This document shows, in pieces, positions 8,360 through 17,400 of a stretch of 42,539 nucleotides of DNA. The stretch's first letter is position 1. Each line of letters begins with the position of its first letter. Below the pieces are notes generated by a model. That model was not told the DNA's origin. It was given only the letters and a program-made list of their open reading frames with translations, and did no database searches. A program made the position numbers and the translations under genes. This stretch comes from Bryobacterales bacterium. Its GTDB lineage: Bacteria > Acidobacteriota > Terriglobia > Bryobacterales > Bryobacteraceae. The stretch covers positions 19,647 through 62,185 of the forward strand of contig PMOK01000178.1 of the NCBI GenBank assembly GCA_003162425.1. Direction: 5' to 3'.

Positions 8360-8579
8360 CCAGGGCAGTGGACTTCCGCGCCTCGGCCCGAGTCAACACA
8401 AAACTAGTCGCGACACGCTCCCAGAAGTCCAAGGGAGCGTTCGCTTTTTGGACTGCCTCATAATAAGCCAGGAAACGCTGAACGCGTGGAGAGGCGGTGG
8501 CTTGGAACATGCCGATTAGCATGGCCGCTGTGAGCAGCAATCCCGAACTTAGTTTGGCCCCGCGTCTCATTACATCCAT
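8340..8579 (-). CDS. Possible small secreted protein
   Basis: 79 codons from the ATG at 8579, or 76 from the ATG at 8570. The protein starts with a credible signal peptide (MRRGAKLSSGLLLTAAMLIG, then MFQATA) and continues RVQRFLAYYEAVQKA and LDFWERVATSFVL, a composition that looks coding rather than random. Against it: the ribosome site is weak, its 3' end overlaps the end of paralog B by 20 bases in convergent orientation, and the paralog B terminator lies inside it. Function unknown. Confidence 0.5.
   Translation of the reverse strand: MDVMRRGAKLSSGLLLTAAMLIGMFQATASPRVQRFLAYYEAVQKANAPLDFWERVATSFVLTRAEARKSTALASCSRL
8415..8449 (+). terminator. Rho-independent terminator after paralog B
   Basis: Stem ACGCTCCC / GGGAGCGT at 8415-8422 and 8433-8440 with a 10-base loop, then TCGC and five T. 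The stem sequence is the same as after paralog A, as expected if the terminator was duplicated with the gene. Confidence 0.75.
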
Positions 8580-8621
8580 ATAGACGATGGCCGCGGAAAA
8601 TGGTTGGGTAAGAATCGGACG

Positions 8622-9107
8622 CTACATCTTGTAACGGCCCAGGTCTTCGTCGTTCAGACTCTCGAGCCAGCGGCGCAGCTCTTCGTTATTGATCTTGTCG
8701 GTGGCGGCGCTGGAACTCTTGGAATTCTTGAGCACAGCTTCATCGACGTAGATAGGGCAATCCAGCCGGAGCGCGAGCGCCAGGGCGTCACTCGGCCGGG
8801 AATCGACGCTAATCAGATCGCCGTCTTTGTCGAGCCAGATTACGGCATAGAAGGTATCGTCCTTCAATTCGCTGACGACAACTTTGCGAATACCGGTTCC
8901 CAGGCCAAGCAGCAGGGTCTTGATGAGGTCGTGCGTCATGGGCCGAGGGGTCGAAACTTTTTCAATCTCGAGGGCGATGGCGTTGGCCTCGTAGATCCCC
9001 ACCCAGATTGGCAAGATGGCGTTGCCATTGATGTCCTTCAGCACAACAATGGGCATGTTGGTAACGGGATCCATCATCAATCCGCGGATTTTCATTTCGA
9101 CTTCCAT
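8622..9107 (-). CDS. Bifunctional nuclease domain protein (DUF151)
   Basis: 161 residues. The DUF151/BFN domain spans roughly residues 3-135: the MEVEMKIRGLMMDP opening, NAILPIWVGIYEANAIALE, RPMTHDLIKTLL, and SVDSRPSDALALALRLDCPIYVDE. Plant BFN proteins of this family have DNase and RNase activity; bacterial roles are poorly defined. The C-terminal part (residues 140-161) is an acidic/basic helix. The ATG at 9107 was chosen because AGGGGG precedes it by a few bases; the frame is open further to 9284 but that part overlaps miaB. It lies 23 bases downstream of miaB on the same strand and is probably co-transcribed. Confidence 0.88.
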   Translation of the reverse strand: MEVEMKIRGLMMDPVTNMPIVVLKDINGNAILPIWVGIYEANAIALEIEKVSTPRPMTHDLIKTLLLGLGTGIRKVVVSELKDDTFYAVIWLDKDGDLISVDSRPSDALALALRLDCPIYVDEAVLKNSKSSSAATDKINNEELRRWLESLNDEDLGRYKM

Positions 9108-9130
9108 ACGGTCCCCCTTTGTGACTACGC

Positions 9131-10459
9131 TCAGTTCACGCGCTCGCCGGCCAATGAGTTCGGACCTGCACGCGTGACGCGGACGCTCAAGTACGTACCG
9201 GCTAGAGTGGCTCCATCCCGTGGGCTCGGAAACTCCGGATGAATGAAGTTGAGCGGCCGGTTTTGAGTGGTCCTTCCAATCCATTGCCCCGTGGCCTGAT
9301 TATAGCCTTCCACGAAGGCCTCCTCGACGATACCGACCAGCGCGGAATTCCGGCGGATCTGGATGTCGCGCTGCATCTCCTGAAGGATGGTGAGACGCCG
9401 GGTCTTTTCCTCTTCGCTGATGTGATCCTCGAGCGCGAGCGCGGGCGTATTCGGCCGGCGCGAATATTTGAAATTGAATAACGAATCGTATTGTACTTCT
9501 TCGAGCAGCGATAGCGTCTCCTCGAACTCAGCCTCGGTCTCGCCGGGGAACCCGACGATGATGTCGGTGGTGATTGCAATGTTGCGCCGCGCCTTCTTAA
9601 TCCAATCGATGCGGCGCAGATAATCATCGCGCGTGTAGAGACGCTGCATGCGTTCCAGCACGCTCGAGGATCCCGATTGCACGGGCAGATGCACGTGATT
9701 GCACAGCACCGGGTTTTCGTCGATGGCGTCCACGATTTCCTTCACGAAGTCGCGGGGGTGCGAGGTGGTGAAACGCACGCGCCGGATTCCATCGATCTCG
9801 CCCATGGCGCGCAGCAGGCGTGCGAAATCCCAACCGGCGGGCGAAGGGTCGCGATAGCTGTTGACGTTCTGACCCAGGAGCTGGATTTCGAGATATCCCA
9901 TGCGCGCCAGATCGCGCGCTTCTTCGAGCAACTTGTCGCTCGTGCGGCTCCGCTCCGGGCCGCGCGTGAAAGGAACCACGCAGTAGGCGCAGGATTTGTC
10001 GCAGCCCTCGATGATGGTGATGTAAGCGCGATGCGGATTGTCGCGGCGGGTGAAGGGGGTCTCGAAAGCGTCTTCAGTATCCAGGCTGAGGCCCGTGACG
10101 CGGCGGTTTCCGGCTTCGAGCTGCACCAGCATTTGGGAGAGCTTGGAGTAACTGGCCGAGCCGGCTACCAGGCTGACGAATGGCGCACGCTCGAAGATAC
10201 GCTCGCCTTCCTGCTGCGCCACGCATCCCAGGACGCCGAACACTTTTCCCTTTCCGTGTTCTTTCTTGAACTGGTTCAGGCGGTGAAAAACTTTTTGCTC
10301 GGCCTTGTCGCGAATGCTGCAGGTGTTGTAGAGGATCAGATCGGCCTGTTCGAGCTGCTCCACCTGCGTGTAGCCATCGGAAACCAGCGTGCCGATGACT
10401 TTTTCGGAGTCGTGCGCGTTCATCTGGCAGCCGAAGGTTTCGATGTAAAAAGTTTTCAT
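9131..10459 (-). CDS. miaB: tRNA-2-methylthio-N6-dimethylallyladenosine synthase MiaB
   Basis: 442-residue radical-SAM methylthiotransferase acting on A37 of tRNAs that read UNN codons. The N-terminal UPF0004 domain binds the auxiliary 4Fe-4S cluster with C11, C47 and C79 (FGCQMNAHDSEK, NTCSIRDKAE, GVLGCVAQQEG). The radical-SAM cluster is C153-x3-C157-x2-C160 in EGCDKSCAYCVVPFTRG. A C-terminal TRAM domain follows (about 375-442). The length is normal for the family. The ATG at 10459 begins MKTFYIETFGCQMN, the standard start. The bifunctional-nuclease gene follows directly. Confidence 0.95.
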   Translation of the reverse strand: MKTFYIETFGCQMNAHDSEKVIGTLVSDGYTQVEQLEQADLILYNTCSIRDKAEQKVFHRLNQFKKEHGKGKVFGVLGCVAQQEGERIFERAPFVSLVAGSASYSKLSQMLVQLEAGNRRVTGLSLDTEDAFETPFTRRDNPHRAYITIIEGCDKSCAYCVVPFTRGPERSRTSDKLLEEARDLARMGYLEIQLLGQNVNSYRDPSPAGWDFARLLRAMGEIDGIRRVRFTTSHPRDFVKEIVDAIDENPVLCNHVHLPVQSGSSSVLERMQRLYTRDDYLRRIDWIKKARRNIAITTDIIVGFPGETEAEFEETLSLLEEVQYDSLFNFKYSRRPNTPALALEDHISEEEKTRRLTILQEMQRDIQIRRNSALVGIVEEAFVEGYNQATGQWIGRTTQNRPLNFIHPEFPSPRDGATLAGTYLSVRVTRAGPNSLAGERVN

Positions 10460-10535
10460 GAAGCGGCGACGATTCTATTGTAGCGGGTGGTAGGAGGCGG
10501 GGGGGTGTGGACGGTATGGAGGATTAATGCTCAAT

Positions 10536-10715
10536 GTCACTTAGTTCTTAGTGGGGCGGTCCCCCTGGACCGCAGCCGACGCCCTCGTCGGCTGGCCGGC
10601 TTTTGAAGGAAGCTGATTTCCGTTGGCGAAGAGCGGGTCCAGGGGGACCCGCGCAGACCTGAGGGTCTGGCCCACTATGACGGCACAATCCCCAGTTTTG
10701 GGAAAACTAAGTGAC
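10536..10715. repeat. MITE-like element with nested hairpins
   Basis: A 180-bp non-coding element between miaB and the ADOP permease. Its ends are perfect 11-bp inverted repeats, GTCACTTAGTT (10536-10546) and AACTAAGTGAC (10705-10715). Inside are compact hairpins: GCGGTCC/GGACCGC near 10556-10574, AGCCGACG/CGTCGGCT near 10574-10593, GCGGGTCC/GGACCCGC near 10631-10650, and CAGACC/GGTCTG after that. The 9-mer GGATTAATG occurs on both sides (10521-10529 and 10718-10726), though not immediately abutting. It has the form of a non-autonomous transposable or palindromic repeat unit. Parts resemble the element at 19432. Confidence 0.55.
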
Positions 10716-10735
10716 CGGGATTAATGTTTCCGGGC

Positions 10736-13186
10736 TCACTCCGAGCGGAGCGAAGTCATCGGATCTGCCTTGGTGGCGCGGTTCGCGGGGAAGTAACATG
10801 CGAGTGTGGTTGTTGCAAGAGCCAGCACAGCGACGGCTGCGAAGGTTACTGGGTCCAGGGCGCTGACTCCGTATAGCAGGCTTCCTAATAGGCGTGCGAA
10901 TGCGGCTGCGCACAGCAGGCCGATTGCCGCTCCTAGGATTGACAGCGTCAGGCCTTGGCCCACGATCAAGCGCAGCAGATCCCAGGGTCTTGCACCCAAC
11001 GCTATTCGCATACCGAACTCGGGCATGCGCTGGCTCACGGAATAGGAAATTACGCCGTACATGCCGATGGTCGCTAGGACTAGAGCCAAGGCTGCGAAGA
11101 GGCCGATTAGGAAAAGCGTGAAGCGCTGGCTCGATACTGACGCGTCGGTGATTTGGTTCATCAGGCGCAGGTCGGCGATCGCCAGGCTGGCGTCGAGCTG
11201 GCGCAATGCGAGGCGCAACTGAGTCGCGAGCTGGGCTGGGTCCAAGGTGGAGCGCACGGCCACCGACATATCGGTGTTGTCGAACGGCATCTGAGTTAGC
11301 GGCCACCAGAAAGCGGATTTCGCGGCGCTGCTGGCCGGTTGATCTTTGATATCGCCCACCACACCTACAATTCGGAGCCAATCTTTCTCCGTAGGCTTAT
11401 CGCTGAAGGAAATCCTCTTTCCCATGGCGTCTTCGCCGGGCCAATACCGCTTGGCCATGGACTCATTAATCACGATGACATTGGGGGCATCCCTGAGGTC
11501 GTGACCGGTGAAGAATCGCCCGTTGAGTAACGGAATTCCCATGGCGCGGAAGTAGTCGAGCGAAGCGACGTGATAGCGGGCGGTGGTCTTGTCGTTGTAT
11601 TCGGCGGAGCGTCCTTCGACGGCGAAGCCACCTGCGTTCTCGTCATAGCCGGTCCACGGCAGGTCCGTGCCGACTCCGGCTGATTGGACGCCGGGGAGAG
11701 ATTCGAGGCTCGAGATCAGTTGATCGTAAAAATGTTGAACTTGCTGAGCGGTGCGGTATTGTTCATAAGGCAGGGAAATGGCTGCCGTCAGAACCTGCTG
11801 AGGACGAAAACCCGGATCGGACTTCAGCAGGTTGACGAAGCTATGCAGCATTAATCCGGCGGCGATCAAGAGCACGCACGCAAGGCCGGTTTCACCGACT
11901 ACTAGAACATTTCGGAGCCGCAATTGGCGGGAGCTTCCAGTGGCGTTGCGTCCACCTTCGCGCAAACTCTGCTGCAAATCCGTTCGCGAAGCTGTGAGCG
12001 CGGGGACGAGTCCGAATAGAAGGCCGGTGACTACGGCGGTGACAAGCGTAAATAGAAAAACCCACGGGTCCAGGTGAATTTCCGCGGCCCGTGGGAATCC
12101 TGCGGGGAGAAACGCTACCAGCGCGCGGACCCCGCCAACAGCGAGAAGCGTTCCCAAGGCGGCGCCCGCGAAAGCGATGACCAGGCTCTCGGTGAGCAAC
12201 TGGCGGACAATGCGGCTGCGCGCGGCGCCCAAAGCGGAACGAACTGCAATTTCGCGGACGCGAGCGCTGGACCGGGCAAGCAGAAGGTTCGCGGAGTTGA
12301 CGCAGGCGATGAGCAGAAGCAGGCCGACAGCGGCGAGAAGAACGAAGAGCATACGCTCGGTTGGTCCGACGAGCTCGCGGTAGAGGGGAACCACGATTAC
12401 ACGCCAGTCGCGGCCGGTGAGATTCTCGCTCGAGAGTTGGTGAAGAATCGCGCTCAGATCGGCGTTGGCCTGTTGCGGTGAGACGCCGGGCTTCAGACGT
12501 CCGATTCCTTCCATGAAGTGCGAGCCTCGGCGGGTGGGGTCTCCTTCGAAGGAAAAGGGAAGCCAGAGATCCACGGTGTCGCCGTCGGCGATGGCGTGAT
12601 AGTCGTTGCCGGGGTGACGGACAGCGGGTGGCATCACTCCGACGACGGTGTAGGTTCCAGCGTTGAGAGTGATGCTGTGGCCGACGATGCTGGGGTTCGA
12701 CGCAAAGCGGGTGCGCCACAGGCGATCGCTCAGGATGGCGAGGCGTCCAGCGGCGGGAACTTCATCGGCTGTGGAGAACTCACGGCCACGTGCGGGCGAG
12801 AAGCCGAGAACGCGGAAATAACCCGAGGTCACGCGGAAAGCATGCAGCATGACCGGCTCGCCGGCGCCCGAGAGTTGCGCGTCGGCGCGGACGATTCCGG
12901 CGAAACTGTCGAAGGTTCGATTGCGCGTGCGGAGATCCCGAAGGTCGAAAGGGTTCAGGGGGAACTTTGGGTAGGTGTCGCTATTGAAAAAAATGCGGAC
13001 GATGCGATCGGGCTGGCCGAAGGGAAGCGGCCGGAGAAGCACGCCCTCAATGACGCTGAAAATGGCGCTGTTGGCTCCGATGGAGAGCGCGAGGGTGACG
13101 ACCATGACAATGATAAAGCTGGGAGTGCGGCCGAGATTGCGAATGGCGTAGCGGAAGTCGTTCCAGATGGTTTCGAGTTTGTTCAT
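10736..13186 (-). CDS. ADOP-type ABC transporter permease
   Basis: 816-residue permease of the acidobacterial duplicated orphan permease type: two MacB-like periplasmic core plus FtsX units fused in tandem, with no ATPase gene beside it. The first unit starts with a membrane helix at about 21-44 and a MacB periplasmic domain with the typical GRLKPGVSPQQANADL segment, then three helices at about 285-395 (EIAVRSALGAARSRIVRQLL). The second periplasmic domain spans about 430-640, and the last FtsX core is near 690-806 (FGMRIALGARPWDLLRL). The start ATG gives the usual opening LWNDFRYA-like sequence. Substrate unknown. It would need an ATPase encoded elsewhere. Confidence 0.9.
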   Translation of the reverse strand: MNKLETIWNDFRYAIRNLGRTPSFIIVMVVTLALSIGANSAIFSVIEGVLLRPLPFGQPDRIVRIFFNSDTYPKFPLNPFDLRDLRTRNRTFDSFAGIVRADAQLSGAGEPVMLHAFRVTSGYFRVLGFSPARGREFSTADEVPAAGRLAILSDRLWRTRFASNPSIVGHSITLNAGTYTVVGVMPPAVRHPGNDYHAIADGDTVDLWLPFSFEGDPTRRGSHFMEGIGRLKPGVSPQQANADLSAILHQLSSENLTGRDWRVIVVPLYRELVGPTERMLFVLLAAVGLLLLIACVNSANLLLARSSARVREIAVRSALGAARSRIVRQLLTESLVIAFAGAALGTLLAVGGVRALVAFLPAGFPRAAEIHLDPWVFLFTLVTAVVTGLLFGLVPALTASRTDLQQSLREGGRNATGSSRQLRLRNVLVVGETGLACVLLIAAGLMLHSFVNLLKSDPGFRPQQVLTAAISLPYEQYRTAQQVQHFYDQLISSLESLPGVQSAGVGTDLPWTGYDENAGGFAVEGRSAEYNDKTTARYHVASLDYFRAMGIPLLNGRFFTGHDLRDAPNVIVINESMAKRYWPGEDAMGKRISFSDKPTEKDWLRIVGVVGDIKDQPASSAAKSAFWWPLTQMPFDNTDMSVAVRSTLDPAQLATQLRLALRQLDASLAIADLRLMNQITDASVSSQRFTLFLIGLFAALALVLATIGMYGVISYSVSQRMPEFGMRIALGARPWDLLRLIVGQGLTLSILGAAIGLLCAAAFARLLGSLLYGVSALDPVTFAAVAVLALATTTLACYFPANRATKADPMTSLRSE

Positions 13187-13239
13187 GGGGTTGGTGGCGC
13201 CGCGGCTCCTAAGGTAATTACGGTCGAGGCCGGGAAAGG

Positions 13240-13740
13240 TTACAGATGTCGTGCCAGTTTCGCGGCGCTGATGGCTTGGCCGACGTGCCGTTGGGTATGT
13301 TCGGCGATGTGGGTCAGGAGGCCAATCACCGTGGTTGGCAGCCGCTTCCGGCCTACTTCTCTCGGTTCGGTGAGATTTGCGGCGTTAAGTGAGAGGACTA
13401 CCGCTTCGGCGTGTTGGAAGCTGGAATCGAGCGCGCCCAGGATTTCATCCAGCGATGCCCCTGCGTGGTGCTCGGCATGGAGCGCGGTCATCTGCGCTTC
13501 GGAGAGCTGTTTGCCTTGTAGATATGTGATGAGCCGATCGGTGCTGCCGGCTATATGGCTAATGTGGAAGCCCACGGAGCCGAGGGTGTGCGGCGTGGCC
13601 CAGATCTGTTCGGTGGTGAGTCCGCTGGTGTGCATTGCTAGATCTTCGCGAGCTTGTTGGAAGGCGCAGAGTATGGGCGCGATGAGCGGATTTACGCCAG
13701 GTACTGGGCCGCGCAGCCAGGGTTCGGGAAGGGTTTCCAT
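13240..13740 (-). CDS. DinB-family protein
   Basis: 166-residue four-helix-bundle protein of the DinB/YfiT superfamily, usually metal-binding enzymes such as thiol-dependent S-transferases. The expected metal-binding histidines are visible in the second helix (GFHISHIAGSTDRL) and the last helix (THIAEHTQRHVGQ). No signal peptide, so cytoplasmic. It lies 53 bases upstream of the ADOP permease start on the same strand and may be co-transcribed with it. The exact reaction cannot be read from the sequence. Confidence 0.85.
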   Translation of the reverse strand: METLPEPWLRGPVPGVNPLIAPILCAFQQAREDLAMHTSGLTTEQIWATPHTLGSVGFHISHIAGSTDRLITYLQGKQLSEAQMTALHAEHHAGASLDEILGALDSSFQHAEAVVLSLNAANLTEPREVGRKRLPTTVIGLLTHIAEHTQRHVGQAISAAKLARHL

Positions 13741-13746
13741 GAATCC

Positions 13747-14133
13747 TTACCAGATAGCGCGAACCGGGTACTGAACAATCAAGGGATCGGGCGTCAGCAG
13801 TGCCATTCCATTAACGACCGCCTGGCAGACCAGCATTCTATCGAAGGGATCGCGATGCAGGCTGGGTATTCGAGGTAGATATAGAGCTTCTTCTTCTTTA
13901 ACCGGTAGTGCCACGATTCCGTGACGTTCCCGCAGGCTCGGGATGTACTCGGCCGGTGGGCCCGGCAAGCGGAGCCGGCCCAGCGAGTATTTGACCGCGA
14001 TTTCCCATGCCGAAACCGCGCTTAGAAAGACTTCGTTAGCGGGATCGCTGAACAGTTGAGCCGCTCGCCTGGAAAGTTGAGTGGAACCAGAAGCGATCCA
14101 CAGGAACGTGCAGGTATCCAAGAGCAATCTCAC
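13747..14133 (-). CDS. vapC: PIN-domain ribonuclease toxin, VapC-type
   Basis: 128 residues, a single PIN domain. The four acidic metal-binding positions are present: D6 in LLLDTC, E44 in SAWEIAVKY, D98 in PFDRMLV and D116 in LTPDPLI. VapC toxins cleave RNA, often tRNA or rRNA, and are held inactive by their cognate antitoxin. The start is GTG at 14133, overlapping the antitoxin stop by four bases (GTGA), which fixes the start and implies coupled translation. The length is typical. It is intact, so the module is probably functional. Confidence 0.9.
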   Translation of the reverse strand: MRLLLDTCTFLWIASGSTQLSRRAAQLFSDPANEVFLSAVSAWEIAVKYSLGRLRLPGPPAEYIPSLRERHGIVALPVKEEEALYLPRIPSLHRDPFDRMLVCQAVVNGMALLTPDPLIVQYPVRAIW

Positions 14134-14372
14134 GTCTTGCCCTCAAATGCGTCCACGAGTTCGTCCGGCAAGGGTTTAAAGAATGATTTTGGGATCTTAA
14201 GTTTATTCTTGGCGAGTCCGATGGGGCGCTTGGATTGTCGTATTCGAGGAAGGGGGCGGATCTCGGCTATAGGTGTATTCCGCTTGCAGAGTATGATGGT
14301 TTCACCTTTGGCGATACGGTCGAGATATTCGGATAAGTGGGTTTTGGCCTGGTGAACGTTGACCTTGATCAT
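14130..14372 (-). CDS. vapB: Phd/YefM-type antitoxin of VapC
   Basis: 80 residues. The N-terminal Phd/YefM DNA-binding fold is clear from INVHQAKTHLSEYLDRIAKGETI-like sequence (KVNVHQAKTHLSEYLDR) and the IAEIRPLPR turn. The C-terminal tail, with FFKPLPDELVDAFEGK, would bind and block the PIN toxin. Antitoxins of this type bind their own promoter, alone or with toxin. The ATG at 14372 directly follows an inverted repeat overlapping the promoter, and no ribosome site is present. Confidence 0.88.
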   Translation of the reverse strand: MIKVNVHQAKTHLSEYLDRIAKGETIILCKRNTPIAEIRPLPRIRQSKRPIGLAKNKLKIPKSFFKPLPDELVDAFEGKT

Positions 14373-14407
14373 AGTCCATTATCGGACTAGGAAGTGGACC
14401 AAGTCAA
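14372..14407 (-). promoter_or_regulatory. vapBC promoter with operator, possibly leaderless
   Basis: TTGACT at 14407-14402, an 18-bp spacer, and GATAAT at 14383-14378. The inverted repeat TAGTCC-N6-GGACTA (14372-14389) encloses the -10 box exactly. A transcript would be expected to start within a base or two of the vapB ATG at 14372, so the message may be leaderless. Binding of the antitoxin at the repeat would block the -10; that is inference from how Phd/YefM systems work. Confidence 0.6.
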
Positions 14408-14461
14408 TCCCGGCGCCCGATGGGCCATTTGACCTCTGTATGATGATTTGGAGGACAAACC

Positions 14462-17400
14462 GTGAAACTTCCATTGCTGCTGTTGGGTATCGTGACGGGC
14501 GTTGCAGTTGCGCAGGATAGCGCATCTTTGACGGGAACCGTGCGGGATTCTTCGAGCGCCATCATCGTGGGGGCAGCGGTCACCATCCGGAATGAAGAGA
14601 ACGGGTTGGTGCGCGGGTTTGTGAGCAACACGAGCGGTGAGTATCTGGCGGCTTCACTGCCGCCTGGCCGTTACTCCATCACGGCTGCGGCGCCGGGATT
14701 CGCCCAATACGAAGCGCACGATGTCACGTTGCGGGTGGCTCAAAGCGCGCGAATTGATATTACGCTCAAGGTGGCTGGTGTGGAGGAGCATGTCGCCGTT
14801 CAAGGGGCAGGCCTGGCTCAGGTGTCCACACAGTCGTCTGAGATGTCCGGGACCATTACCAGCAAGGAAATCACGCAGCTCCAGCTCAACGGACGCAACT
14901 TCACGCAATTGATCACGCTGGTTCCCGGCGTCAGCAATCAAACCGGGCAGGACGAAGCGCTAGTCGGCAAAGAAGGGAACGTCAACTTCAGCATCAATGG
15001 CGGACGGACCGAAAACAACAATTGGGAAGTGGATGGCGCCAACATCATGGATGATGGCAGTAACTCGTCCATCAACGTGTATCCGAGCCTGGAAGCGATT
15101 GAGGAAGTGGAGGTGCTGACGTCGAATTACGGGGCTCAGTACGGGCGGAATTCATCCGGCACGATTGAGGTGGAAACGAAGTCCGGAACGAACCAGTTTC
15201 ATGGCGGAGCCTACGAATTTCTGCGCAATGACATGTTCAACGCGCGCAATTATTTTGATGAATTGCCTGGGGCTCCGCCTTACAAGAAGAACGACTTTGG
15301 GTACAACCTGGGCGGTCCCATCTGGAAGAACCATACGTTCTTCTTTTGGTCGGAGGAGTGGCGTAAAGAGGACGTGCCGCAGACTTTTCACACTCCCACG
15401 CCATCGGTGGCCAACCGCGAGGGGAATTTCAACGACGTCTGCAACGTTCCTAATCCGACCGACTGTCCGCATGACCCGAATACCGGACTTCCTTACCCGA
15501 ACAATCAACTGCCGCACATCGATCCGAACGGGCAGGCTCTGCTAAAAATGATCTCGCTGCCCACCGCCGGATCGGGCGCGGATTCGTTCTTCGACAGCGC
15601 GGTGGGCAAGCCGACGCATTGGCGGGAAGAATTGTTTCGCATAGACCACGATCTGAATTCGAAGATGCGGCTCACTTTTCGCTCCATTCACGATTCCTGG
15701 GACACAACGAATCCGACTGTTACGTATTCGGGGTACAACTATCCGACCATAGGAACGCGCTTCCAAGGCCCCGGCGTCAGCCTGGTGGCCAAGTTCACGG
15801 CGACTATTTCGCCGACGGTGATCAACGAGTTCACGGGCGGCTACTCGTCCAGCCGGATCATTCAGAACGACACCAATCCCGACGTGTGGCAGCGTCCCAG
15901 CACGTTCACCATGACGGGACTCTTTCCGGGATTTGGCGGCAAGCTACCGGATTTCTGCGTGCAGACGCAAGGCGCCTACCAGGGTGGGTTCTGCGAAGGC
16001 CCGTCCTTTTTTCCGTGGATCAATTCCAATCCCACGTACACTTACCGCGACAAAGTTTCCGTCAGCCGGGGCAAGCACAATTTGCAGTTCGGAGTGGATT
16101 TTGTTGCTTCCGAAAAAAACGAGGGGGCGCAAACGAATCGGCAGGGAATCCTGGTGTTCGACAGCACGGCGCCCGTTTCCACCGGCAACGCTTTCGCTGA
16201 TCTGTTGCTGGGGAACATCGCGAATTATTCCCAGGACAGTGCGGAGCCGAAATACTATCTGCGCTACAAAATGTTCGATCCCTATTTGCAGGACGATTTT
16301 CACGTATCGAAACATCTGACGTTGAATCTTGGTTTGCGTATCGATCTTTTCGGGACGTTCCGCGAGATTCAGAAGCAGGTCTACAACTGGGAGCCGGGAG
16401 CCTTTGATCCAAGCAAGGCTCCTCCGATCGATGTGGATGGCAGTGTTACGGGACAAGCCGGCGCGCTTATTCCGACACCGGGAACTTCGCCCTACAATGG
16501 CTTGGTGCAGTGCGGCGGGCCGGGTATTCCTCCAGGTTGTCAGAAGGGGCACTTGTTCAATGCCGCGCCGCGGATCGGGTTTGCCTGGGATCCTTTTGGC
16601 GACGGGAAAACCGCGATTCGCAGCGCTTATGGCATCTTCTACGATCATACGAACGGCGAGGAGGGCAACGCAGAAACACTGGAAGGCACGCCGCCGCTGG
16701 TGCAGAATACGACGCAGTACAACGTGGCCGGCTACACCAACATTGGAGGGCAGGGCATCCTGTTCCCGCTTACCGCGACGACCATTCCGGTGCGCGCCAT
16801 TTGGCCTTACGTTCAGCAGTGGCACGTGGATGTGCAGCGGTCGTTGCCCGAGAATATCGTTGCGACGCTTTCCTATGTAGGCAGCAAGGGAACGCATCTG
16901 ACACTGCAAAGGGAATTCAATCAACTGCAAGCGATTCCGTCGTCGGAAAATCCGTTTCAGCCCGGCCAGGCGATCACTACCGACATTTGCAACACGCAGG
17001 GCGGTACGGCGACCAGTCCGACATTTCAAGTGAATGGGAAAACGGTGGGCGGCCGGCCGGCGGTGAATCTGCTGATTGCGTGCGGCAACGATCCGGATCC
17101 CTTCCGGCCGTACTACAGTATGGGTTCCATACAGCGGCTGGAGCCGGAGGCCAACTCCATTTACAACTCGCTGCAATTCTCGCTGCGCAAGACTACCGGA
17201 GCGCTGATGCTGGCAGTGGCTTATACGTACAGTCACTCGCTCGACGATTCGTCGGACAAGGCCGACAGCAACTTCGTGGATTCCTATAACTTGAAGAGCA
17301 ACTATGCGAGTTCCAATTTCGATCAGCGGCAGATTCTGACGGCAAGCTGGGTTTACGATCTGCACTTCTTCAAGAAGCCGGGGCTGGCGCATCATATTCT

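Noticed and set aside
10460..10735. Degenerate transposase gene in the hairpin-rich gap
   Set aside because: No frame gives transposase-like sequence; the stretch is non-coding and palindromic.
12518..13774. 418-codon plus-strand frame opposite the ADOP permease and DinB gene
   Set aside because: Low-complexity G/E/A-rich product with no motif; it spans two real minus-strand genes.
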